Part shown: positions 43,676 to 50,809 of the stretch, one piece after another
Numbering within the stretch: position 1 is the stretch's first letter
Layout: each line of letters begins with the position of its first letter
Source: Streptomyces spiramyceticus
GTDB taxonomy: Bacteria > Actinomycetota > Actinomycetes > Streptomycetales > Streptomycetaceae
DNA length: 64,000 nucleotides
Reading direction: 5' to 3'
Assembly (NCBI RefSeq): GCF_028807635.1
Contig: NZ_JARBAX010000002.1
Span: 992,001-1,056,000 of the forward strand
The notes under the pieces: model-generated
What the model was told of the DNA's origin: nothing
The model's database searches: none
The model's input: only the letters and a program-made list of their open reading frames with translations
Made by a program: the position numbers and the translations under genes

Positions 43676-45448
43676 CTGTCGACCGCCATCCTCACCGGTC
43701 CGCCGGTACCCGGATCGCCGCTCGAGGGCGATCTGCGGTCGCTGGGATTCGACGTACGGTCCGCCGCCGATGCGGACGAGACCGTCAAGCTGCTCGACGC
43801 GACACCGGCCGGTGAACGCGTCGCGCTCGTCGACCCGCGTTTCGTCGGTCACGTCCACTCCCTGCGCCTCGCGCTCACGGACCCCCGCTTCCCCGCAGCC
43901 GCCGCCCCCGGCGCGCTCACGGCGCAGCCCGAGGCCCGCGCCGCACTCGCCGACGCCGTGCGCAGCGCTCCGGCCGGGCCCGACGCCGTCGCCGAGGCGC
44001 TCGACGCCGCAGGCACCGCCGTACAGCGGCCCGAACTCGGCTCGCTGGTCGCCGCCGTCCCCACGGACGACGCCGGGCGCGAGCAGGCCCGCGCCGCCGT
44101 CGCCGCCGTCGACGAGGAAGCCGTACGGCTGCGGACCGCGGTGAAGTCCCGCGACGGCTTCTTCACCACCTTCTGCATCAGCCCGTACTCGCGCTACATC
44201 GCCCGTTGGTGCGCCCGCCGGGGCTTCACCCCCAACCAGGTCACCACCGCTTCGCTGATCACCGCGCTGATCGCGGCCGGCTGCGCGGCGACCGGCACCC
44301 GGGGCGGCTACATCGCGGCCGGTGCGCTGCTGCTCTTCTCCTTCGTGCTGGACTGCACCGACGGGCAGCTCGCCCGTTACTCGCTGCAGTACTCGACGAT
44401 GGGCGCCTGGCTCGACGCGACCTTCGACCGCGCCAAGGAGTACGCGTACTACGCCGGCCTCGCACTCGGCGCCGCCCGGGGCGGCGACGACGTATGGGCG
44501 CTGGCGCTCGGCGCGATGGTGCTCCAGACCGGCCGCCACGTCGTGGACTTCTCCTTCAACGAGGCGAACCACGACGCGGAGTCCAATACGAGCCCCACCG
44601 CCGCGCTCTCCGACAAGCTCGACAGCGTCGGCTGGACGGTCTGGGTCCGCAGGATGATCGTCCTGCCGATCGGCGAGCGGTGGGCGATGGTCGCGGTCCT
44701 GACCGCCGTCACCACTCCGCGCATCGTCTTCTACGCCCTGCTCGTCGGCTGCGCGCTCGCCGCCCTCTACACCACGGCCGGCCGCGTCCTGCGCTCGCTG
44801 ACCCGCAAGGCACGGCGTACCGACCGAGCCGCCCAGGCCCTCGCAGACCTCGCGGACAGCGGGCCGCTCGCCCAGGCCGTGGCGGCACGCGGGCCCCGTA
44901 TCACGGGGGCGTGGACCGCCCCGGTGATGGCCGCGATCGGCGCTGCGGCGCTGGTGAGCGCGGCGCTCACGCAGCCGTTCGGCAGCCTGCAAGTGGTCGT
45001 CGCGGCCGTCTTCTACGCGGTCCTCTCGGGCATAGCCGTGGCACGCCCCCTCAAGGGCGCCCTCGACTGGCTCGTCCCCCCTGTTTTCCGGGCGGCCGAA
45101 TACGGCACGATCCTGATTCTCGCGGCCCGGTCCGAGGTGAATGGAGCGTTGCAGGCTGCTTTCGGGCTGGTGGCGGCCGTCGCCTACCATCACTACGACA
45201 CGGTGTACCGCATCCGCGGTGGCACCGGCGCGCCGCCCCAGTGGCTGGTGCGGACGATCGGCGGGCACGAAGGCCGGACGCTCGTGGTGGTGGTACTCGC
45301 CGCGGTCCTGTCGCCGCAGAACACACACCTCACCCTGGCGCTCACGGTCCTCGCTGTGGCCGTGGCGCTCGTGGTGCTCGTGGAGTCCATCCGTTTCTGG
45401 GTGTCCTCCGGAGCTCCCGCAGTACACGACGAAGGAGAACCCGCATGA
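43676..45448 (+). CDS. DUF5941 / CDP-alcohol phosphatidyltransferase, CTG start
   Basis: The 590-aa protein combines an unassigned N-terminal domain of about 180 residues (STAILTGPPVPGSPLEGDLR at the start) with a membrane CDP-alcohol phosphotransferase domain. The latter's motif is complete: D226-x2-D229-G-x2-A-R, then G243-x3-D247-x3-D251 (LDCTDGQLARY, MGAWLDATFD). Further hydrophobic helices follow to the C-terminus. No ATG, GTG or TTG occurs in frame before GTG 43958, which would remove 94 conserved-looking residues. CTG at 43676 follows AAGGAG with 9 nt spacing, so I take it as the start. The stop overlaps the next ATG (ATGA). Confidence 0.85.
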   Translation: MSTAILTGPPVPGSPLEGDLRSLGFDVRSAADADETVKLLDATPAGERVALVDPRFVGHVHSLRLALTDPRFPAAAAPGALTAQPEARAALADAVRSAPAGPDAVAEALDAAGTAVQRPELGSLVAAVPTDDAGREQARAAVAAVDEEAVRLRTAVKSRDGFFTTFCISPYSRYIARWCARRGFTPNQVTTASLITALIAAGCAATGTRGGYIAAGALLLFSFVLDCTDGQLARYSLQYSTMGAWLDATFDRAKEYAYYAGLALGAARGGDDVWALALGAMVLQTGRHVVDFSFNEANHDAESNTSPTAALSDKLDSVGWTVWVRRMIVLPIGERWAMVAVLTAVTTPRIVFYALLVGCALAALYTTAGRVLRSLTRKARRTDRAAQALADLADSGPLAQAVAARGPRITGAWTAPVMAAIGAAALVSAALTQPFGSLQVVVAAVFYAVLSGIAVARPLKGALDWLVPPVFRAAEYGTILILAARSEVNGALQAAFGLVAAVAYHHYDTVYRIRGGTGAPPQWLVRTIGGHEGRTLVVVVLAAVLSPQNTHLTLALTVLAVAVALVVLVESIRFWVSSGAPAVHDEGEPA

Positions 45449-46182
45449 TCGGCCTCGTACTGGCTGCCGGCGCCGGACGGCGTCTGCGTCCCTACACGGA
45501 CACCCTCCCCAAGGCACTGGTGCCCGTGGACGGCGACACGACCGTCCTCGACCTGACGCTCGGCAACTTCGCGGAGGTCGGCCTGACCGAGGTCGCGATC
45601 GTCGTCGGTTACCGCAAGGAAGCCGTGTACGAGCGGCGGGAGGCCCTTGAGGCGAAGTACGGCCTCAAGATCACGCTCGTCGACAACGACAAGGCCGAGG
45701 AGTGGAACAACGCCTACTCCCTGTGGTGCGCGCGTGACGTCCTCAAGCAGGGTGTGATCCTCGCCAACGGCGACACCGTGCACCCCGTCTCCGTCGAGAA
45801 GACGCTGCTCGCCGCCCGCGGCAAGGGCCAGAAGATAATCCTCGCCCTCGACACGGTGAAGCACCTCGCCGACGAGGAGATGAAGGTCATCACCGACGGC
45901 GAGAAGGGCGTTCAGCGAATCACCAAGCTGATGGACCCGGCCACCGCCACCGGCGAGTACATCGGTGTCACCCTCATAGAGCCCGAGGCCGCCGAAGAAC
46001 TCGCCGACGCACTGAAGACCACCTTCGAGCGCGACCCCGACCTCTACTACGAGGACGGCTACCAGGAGCTGGTCAACCGCGGCTTCACCGTCGACGTGGC
46101 CCCCATCGGCGAAGTGACGTGGGTCGAGATCGACAACCACGACGACCTCGCGAAGGGCCGTGAGATCGCGTGCCTGTACTGA
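45445..46182 (+). CDS. NTP-transferase domain protein (sugar-phosphate / phosphocholine cytidylyltransferase-like)
   Basis: The 245-aa protein is a nucleotidyltransferase: GLVLAAGAGRRLRPYTDTLP plus KALVPVDG is the nucleotide-binding signature, followed by VILANGDTVHPV (metal-binding Asp) and EVTWVEIDNHDDLAKGREIA. It resembles LicC/phosphocholine cytidylyltransferase-family proteins, which make CDP-activated alcohols, but the substrate here may be glycerol phosphate or another polyol phosphate. GAAGGAG precedes the ATG, which overlaps the DUF5941 stop. Two CDP-alcohol phosphotransferases flank it in the operon, supporting CTP as the donor nucleotide. Confidence 0.88.
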   Translation: MIGLVLAAGAGRRLRPYTDTLPKALVPVDGDTTVLDLTLGNFAEVGLTEVAIVVGYRKEAVYERREALEAKYGLKITLVDNDKAEEWNNAYSLWCARDVLKQGVILANGDTVHPVSVEKTLLAARGKGQKIILALDTVKHLADEEMKVITDGEKGVQRITKLMDPATATGEYIGVTLIEPEAAEELADALKTTFERDPDLYYEDGYQELVNRGFTVDVAPIGEVTWVEIDNHDDLAKGREIACLY

Positions 46183-47231
46183 CCCGGCTCATCCCGTCCC
46201 CGGTCGTCGTCGACATCAGCTGCGGCGCCATGGACGATCTGGCCGGCCTCCTGGCCGACCAGCGGATCTCCAACTCGGGCAAGCTCGCCATCGCCACCAG
46301 CGGCGGCTCGGGACTGGCGCTGCGCGACAAGCTCGCGCCGGTCCTGCCCGACGCCGACTGGTTCCCCGTCGCCGACGGGACGATCGACTCCGCCGTCAAG
46401 CTCGCCGACGACATCAAGGGCAAGCGGTACGACGCCGTGGTCGGCCTCGGCGGCGGCAAGATCATCGACGTGGCGAAGTACGCGGCGGCCCGGGTCGGCC
46501 TGCCGATGGTCGCCGTCGCGACGAACCTCTCGCACGACGGCATCTGCTCGCCGGTGTCCATCCTGGACAACGACAACGGCCGCGGCTCCTACGGCGTACC
46601 CACGCCCATCGCCATGGTCATCGACCTCGACGTGATCCGCGAGGCACCGGTCCGCTTCGTCCGGTCCGGCATCGGCGACGCGATCTCCAACATCTCGGCC
46701 ATCGCCGACTGGGAGCTGTCCCACCGCATCACGGGCGAGCCGGTCGATGGACTGGCCGCCGCCATGGCCCGTACGGCAGGAGAAGCCGTACTCCGCCACC
46801 CCGGCGGCGCCGGCACCGACGAGTTCCTCACGGTCCTCGCCGAGTCCCTCGTCCTGTCCGGCATCGCCATGTCGATCAGCGGCGACACCCGGCCCTCGTC
46901 CGGCGCGTGCCACGAGATCAGCCACGCCTTCGACCTGCTCTTCCCGAAGCGCTCCGCGCTCCACGGCGAGCAGGTCGGCATCGGTGCGGCCTTCGCGATG
47001 CACCTGCGCGGGGCGCAGGACGACGCCGCGCTCTTCGCCGACGTACTGCGCAGGCACGGCCTGCCGGTGCTGCCCGCGGAGATCGGCTTCAGCGTCGACG
47101 AGTTCGTCGAGGCCGTTCAGTACGCCCCGCAGACCCGCCCGGGACGCTTCACGATCCTGGAGCACCTCGACCTGTCCGCAGACCAGATCAGGGACGCTTA
47201 CGCCGACTATGTCAAGACCATCAGTAGCTGA
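46170..47231 (+). CDS. sn-glycerol-1-phosphate dehydrogenase-like enzyme (iron-containing ADH superfamily, AraM/EgsA-like)
   Basis: The 353-aa protein belongs to the metal-dependent dehydroquinate synthase/glycerol dehydrogenase fold. The NAD(P) loop is VVGLGGGKIIDVAKY (residues 94-103). The G1P-dehydrogenase-like NLSHDGICSPVSI (S121-H122-D123) and the metal ligands D170 (GIGDAIS), H248 (GACHEISH) and H265 (ALHGEQ) are present. It would reduce dihydroxyacetone phosphate to glycerol-1-phosphate, the stereoisomer used by archaeal lipids and by AraM in Bacillus. GTG start; it overlaps the previous gene by 13 bp and the next by 23 bp, showing tight coupling. Confidence 0.85.
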   Translation: MPVLTRLIPSPVVVDISCGAMDDLAGLLADQRISNSGKLAIATSGGSGLALRDKLAPVLPDADWFPVADGTIDSAVKLADDIKGKRYDAVVGLGGGKIIDVAKYAAARVGLPMVAVATNLSHDGICSPVSILDNDNGRGSYGVPTPIAMVIDLDVIREAPVRFVRSGIGDAISNISAIADWELSHRITGEPVDGLAAAMARTAGEAVLRHPGGAGTDEFLTVLAESLVLSGIAMSISGDTRPSSGACHEISHAFDLLFPKRSALHGEQVGIGAAFAMHLRGAQDDAALFADVLRRHGLPVLPAEIGFSVDEFVEAVQYAPQTRPGRFTILEHLDLSADQIRDAYADYVKTISS

Positions 47232-47988
47232 ACTCCGTCCGGTCGTTCACCCCGAGGGAGTGAAGGACCGGCGCAGCGGTGAGCACTGGGCCGGGCGCAT
47301 GTACATGCGAGAGATCTCGCTGCACATCGACCCGTACCTGGTGAACACGAAGATCACGCCCAACCAGCTCACCTACCTCATGGTGGTCGTGGGCGTCATC
47401 GGCGGTGCGACGCTGCTGATCCCCGGGCTCACCGGCGCGATCCTCACGGTGGTGCTGTTCCAGATCTATCTGCTGCTCGACTGCGTCGACGGCGAGGTCG
47501 CCCGCTGGCGCAAGCAGACCTCGATCACCGGCGTCTACCTGGACCGCATCGGCCACTACCTGTGCGAGGCGGCCCTGCTGGTGGGCTTCGGCGTACGCGG
47601 CGCGGACGTCTTCGGCGACGGAGGGCCGGAGTGGCTGTGGGCCTTCCTCGGTACGCTCGCCGCGCTGGGTGCGATCCTGATCAAGGCCGAGACCGATCTG
47701 GTCGACGTGGCCCGCCAGCGCAGCGGACTGCCCGCCGTCAAGGACGAGGCCTCCGTGCCCCGCTCCTCCGGTCTGGCCCTGGCCCGTCGCGCCGCGGCGG
47801 CGCTGAAGTTCCACCGGCTGGTCGGCGGCATCGAGGCGAGCCTGTTCATCCTGGTCGTGGCGATCATCGACAGTGTCCAGGGTGACCTGTTCTTCACCCG
47901 CCTCGGCATCGCCATCCTCGCGGGCATCGCGATCGTCCAGACGCTTCTGCACCTCGTGTCCATCCTCGCTTCGAGCAGGCTGAAGTGA
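47209..47988 (+). CDS. CDP-alcohol phosphatidyltransferase with altered terminal motif
   Basis: The 259-aa integral membrane protein contains the CDP-alcohol phosphotransferase motif D91-x2-D94-G-x2-A-R-x8-G108-x3-D112-x3-H116 (LLDCVDGEVARW, GVYLDRIGHY). The last residue is His where the canonical motif has the catalytic Asp. About five hydrophobic helices are visible. It would join a CDP-activated alcohol to a second alcohol in the membrane. The ATG at 47209 lies inside the preceding gene, so expression is coupled. Together with the DUF5941 protein it gives two non-identical phosphotransferases in one operon. Confidence 0.85.
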   Translation: MSRPSVAELRPVVHPEGVKDRRSGEHWAGRMYMREISLHIDPYLVNTKITPNQLTYLMVVVGVIGGATLLIPGLTGAILTVVLFQIYLLLDCVDGEVARWRKQTSITGVYLDRIGHYLCEAALLVGFGVRGADVFGDGGPEWLWAFLGTLAALGAILIKAETDLVDVARQRSGLPAVKDEASVPRSSGLALARRAAAALKFHRLVGGIEASLFILVVAIIDSVQGDLFFTRLGIAILAGIAIVQTLLHLVSILASSRLK

Positions 47989-48008
47989 CGGGCGCGGAGG
48001 GCACGGGC

Positions 48009-48881
48009 ATGAAGGTCGGCGCCGTCATCATCACCATGGGCAACCGCCCGGACGAGCTGCGCGCCCTCCTCGACTCGGTCGCCAAGCAGGACGGCGACCG
48101 CGTCGAGGTCGTGGTCGTGGGCAACGGCTCCCCGGTCACCGGTGTCCCCGAGGGCGTACGGACCGTGGAGCTGCCCGAGAATCTGGGCATCCCCGGCGGC
48201 CGCAACGCCGGCATCGAGGCGTTCGGCCCCAGCGGCGCCGAGATGGACGTTCTCCTCTTCCTCGACGACGACGGTCTGCTGGCCCACCACGACACGGCCG
48301 AGCTGTGCCGCCAGGCCTTCGCCGCCGACCCGAAGCTGGGCATCATCAGCTTCCGGATCGCGGACCCGGACACGGGGGAGACCGCACGCCGCCACGTGCC
48401 CCGGCTGCGTGCGTCGGACCCCATGCGCTCCTCGCGCGTCACGACCTTCCTCGGCGGCGCCAATGCCGTACGTACCAAGGTCTTCGCCGAGGTCGGCGGG
48501 CTGCCGGACGAGTTCTTCTACGCTCATGAGGAGACCGATCTGGCCTGGCGGGCGCTCGACGCCGGCTGGATGATCGACTACCGCTCGGACATGGTCCTGT
48601 ACCACCCGACGACCGCTCCCTCCCGCCATGCGGTGTACCACCGCATGGTGGCCAGGAACCGGGTCTGGCTGGCCCGCCGCAATCTGCCGGCCCTCCTGGT
48701 GCCCGTCTACCTCGGTGTGTGGCTGCTGCTCACGCTGGCGCGACGCCCCTCCGGACCTGCGCTGAAGGCATGGTTCGGCGGCTTCTGGGAGGGGTGGACA
48801 AATGCCTCAGGTCCCCGCCGTCCGATGAAGTGGCGTACCGTCTGGCGCCTGACCCGGCTCGGGCGACCCCCTGTTGTCTGA
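48009..48881 (+). CDS. glycosyltransferase family 2
   Basis: The 290-aa GT-A enzyme starts VGAVIITMGNRPDELRALLD and has the acidic metal-binding LLFLDDDGLLAHHD, then FLGGANAVRTKVF and FFYAHEETDLAWRALDAGW, the acceptor-side ED-like motif. The C-terminal third has a hydrophobic stretch (LLVPVYLGVWLLLTLA) that may associate with the membrane. The ATG at 48009 has GGAGGG 7 nt upstream; GTG 47985, overlapping the previous stop, is the alternative. It probably glycosylates the lipid or polymer made by the preceding enzymes. Confidence 0.88.
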   Translation: MKVGAVIITMGNRPDELRALLDSVAKQDGDRVEVVVVGNGSPVTGVPEGVRTVELPENLGIPGGRNAGIEAFGPSGAEMDVLLFLDDDGLLAHHDTAELCRQAFAADPKLGIISFRIADPDTGETARRHVPRLRASDPMRSSRVTTFLGGANAVRTKVFAEVGGLPDEFFYAHEETDLAWRALDAGWMIDYRSDMVLYHPTTAPSRHAVYHRMVARNRVWLARRNLPALLVPVYLGVWLLLTLARRPSGPALKAWFGGFWEGWTNASGPRRPMKWRTVWRLTRLGRPPVV

Positions 48882-48942
48882 CAAGCTCGGGTCTGACAGC
48901 GCCTTATTGCCCTGCGCATCTTGAACACGAAAGTTTCAACTT

Positions 48943-49878
48943 GTGAGTGACACAACCCATGACGGTGCGGTCGCGACGAGCGCCCCGCCATCTCCCGACG
49001 ACGCACTTACCCCGGCGGAGCTCGCCGCCAAGTACGGCCTGTCGGTGAGCGGTGCCCGACCGGGGCTGATCGAGTACGTCCGGCAGCTGTGGGGCCGGCG
49101 CCACTTCATCCTCGCCTTCTCGCAGGCGAAGCTGACCGCCCAGTACAGCCAGGCCAAGCTCGGCCAGCTGTGGCAGGTGGCGACCCCGCTGCTGAACGCG
49201 CTCGTCTACTTCCTCATCTTCGGCCTGATGCTGAACGCCGACCGGGGCATGCCCCGGGAGGTCTACGTCCCCTTCCTGGTCACGGGCGTATTCGTCTTCA
49301 CCTTCACCCAGAGCTCGGTGATGGCCGGCGTCCGGTCGATCTCGGGCAACCTCGGGCTGGTCAGAGCGCTGCACTTCCCGCGCGCCTCGCTGCCGATCTC
49401 CTTCGCGCTCCAGCAGCTCCAGCAGCTGCTGTTTTCGATGATCGTGCTGGTGATCATCGCGGTCGCCTTCCGCAGCTACCCCTCGCTGTCCTGGCTGCTC
49501 GTCATTCCGGCGCTGGCCCTGCAATTCGTCTTCAACATCGGCCTCGCCCTGATCATGGCCAGGCTCGGCAGCAAGACGCCCGACCTCGCGCAGCTGATGC
49601 CGTTCGTGATGCGTACGTGGATGTACGCGTCCGGCGTGATGTTCAGCATCCCGGTGATGCTCAGCGACAAGGACCTGCCCGGCTGGGTCACGGACGTGCT
49701 CCAGTGGAATCCGGCGGCCGTCTACATGGACCTCATCCGCTTCGGCCTGATCGACGGGTACGGCTCCGAGAACCTGCCCCCGCACGTGTGGGCGGTCGGT
49801 CTGGGCTGGGCGCTGCTGATCGGCGCCGCGGGCTTTGTCTACTTCTGGAAGGCTGAGGAGAGGTACGGCCGTGGCTGA
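48943..49878 (+). CDS. ABC-2 type polysaccharide/polyol-phosphate exporter permease (Wzm/TagG-like)
   Basis: The 311-aa protein has a ~50-residue cytoplasmic N-terminus, the amphipathic RRHFILAFSQAKLTAQYSQA followed by KLGQLWQVATPLLNALVYFL, and six membrane helices of the ABC-2 fold, ending VYFWKAEERYGRG. This matches Wzm/TagG permeases that export undecaprenyl- or lipid-linked glycans and teichoic acids. The GTG start has weak GAAAG upstream. It is 61 bp after the glycosyltransferase and overlaps the ATPase gene by 8 bp. Confidence 0.9.
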   Translation: MSDTTHDGAVATSAPPSPDDALTPAELAAKYGLSVSGARPGLIEYVRQLWGRRHFILAFSQAKLTAQYSQAKLGQLWQVATPLLNALVYFLIFGLMLNADRGMPREVYVPFLVTGVFVFTFTQSSVMAGVRSISGNLGLVRALHFPRASLPISFALQQLQQLLFSMIVLVIIAVAFRSYPSLSWLLVIPALALQFVFNIGLALIMARLGSKTPDLAQLMPFVMRTWMYASGVMFSIPVMLSDKDLPGWVTDVLQWNPAAVYMDLIRFGLIDGYGSENLPPHVWAVGLGWALLIGAAGFVYFWKAEERYGRG

Positions 49879-50656
49879 CGACAACACGCAGGGGCGTATC
49901 CCCACGGTCATCGCCGACGACGTGCACATCGTGTACCGGGTCAACGGCGGCGCGGGCGGCCGTGGCAGTGCCACCGCCGCACTGAGCCGCATCATGAAGC
50001 GCGGCAAGGGCGACGCACCCGGCGTACGCAAGGTGCACGCGGTACGAGGGGTGTCCTTCACCTCCTACCGCGGCGAGGCGATCGGCCTGATCGGTTCGAA
50101 CGGCTCGGGCAAGTCCACCCTGCTGCGCGCCATCGCGGGCCTCCTCCCCACGGAACAGGGCAAGGTCTACACGGACGGCCAGCCCTCGCTGCTCGGCGTG
50201 AACGCGGCTCTGATGAACGACCTGACCGGCGAGCGCAATGTCATCCTCGGCGGCCTTGCGATGGGCATGTCGCGCGAGGAGATCCGCGAGCGGTACGCGC
50301 AGATCGTCGACTTCTCGGGCATCAACGAGAAGGGCGACTTCATCACGCTGCCGATGCGGACGTATTCGTCCGGCATGGCGGCGAGGCTGCGCTTCTCGAT
50401 CGCCGCTGCCAAGGATCACGACGTACTGATGATCGACGAGGCGCTGGCCACGGGTGACCGGAAGTTCCAGATCCGCTCCGAGCAGCGGATCCGCGAGCTC
50501 CGCAAGGAGGCCGGCACGGTCTTCCTGGTCAGCCACAGCAACAAGTCGATCCGGGACACCTGCGACCGTGTGCTGTGGCTGGAGAAGGGCGAGCTCCTAA
50601 TGGACGGCCCCACCGACGAGGTCCTCAAGGCCTACGAGAAGGAAACGGGCCGCTAG
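49871..50656 (+). CDS. ABC exporter ATPase (Wzt/TagH-like)
   Basis: The 261-aa ATPase has Walker A IGSNGSGKSTLLRAIAG, the Q-loop region PSLLGVNAALMNDLTGERNV, signature YSSGMAARLRFSIAAA, Walker B DVLMIDEALATGD and the H-loop LVSHSNKSI. The long N-terminal loop (YRVNGGAGGRGSATAALSRI) and the lack of a C-terminal carbohydrate-binding domain match TagH/RfbE-type partners of polyol-phosphate exporters. The GTG overlaps the permease stop and has GAGGAG upstream. It completes the exporter of this cluster; a long inverted repeat follows. Confidence 0.92.
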   Translation: MADDNTQGRIPTVIADDVHIVYRVNGGAGGRGSATAALSRIMKRGKGDAPGVRKVHAVRGVSFTSYRGEAIGLIGSNGSGKSTLLRAIAGLLPTEQGKVYTDGQPSLLGVNAALMNDLTGERNVILGGLAMGMSREEIRERYAQIVDFSGINEKGDFITLPMRTYSSGMAARLRFSIAAAKDHDVLMIDEALATGDRKFQIRSEQRIRELRKEAGTVFLVSHSNKSIRDTCDRVLWLEKGELLMDGPTDEVLKAYEKETGR

Positions 50657-50686
50657 GGCGCGGTGCGGGTGCGGGTGCCTGCGGCG

Positions 50687-50782
50687 CTTTCCCCTACCCG
50701 CCCCTTCCCGAACTGGGGCGGAGCCCCACCACGCGGCGGCAGCCGCAAAATGTCACAGCGGGAAGGGGCGGGGTGGGGAAAG
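50687..50782. repeat. dispersed GC palindromic element, copy B, forming a long imperfect inverted repeat
   Basis: CCCCTACCCGCCCCTTCCCG (50691-50710) and its near-complement (50759-50778) can pair over about 20-23 bp, enclosing GGGGCGGAGCCCC and CGCGGCGGCAGCCGC. It lies between the converging ABC ATPase and MMPL genes, so it probably terminates transcription from both sides. A shorter relative is at 33829-33883. Confidence 0.65.
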
Positions 50783-50809
50783 AAAGCCCCGCCCCACCCC
50801 GCGCACCGC

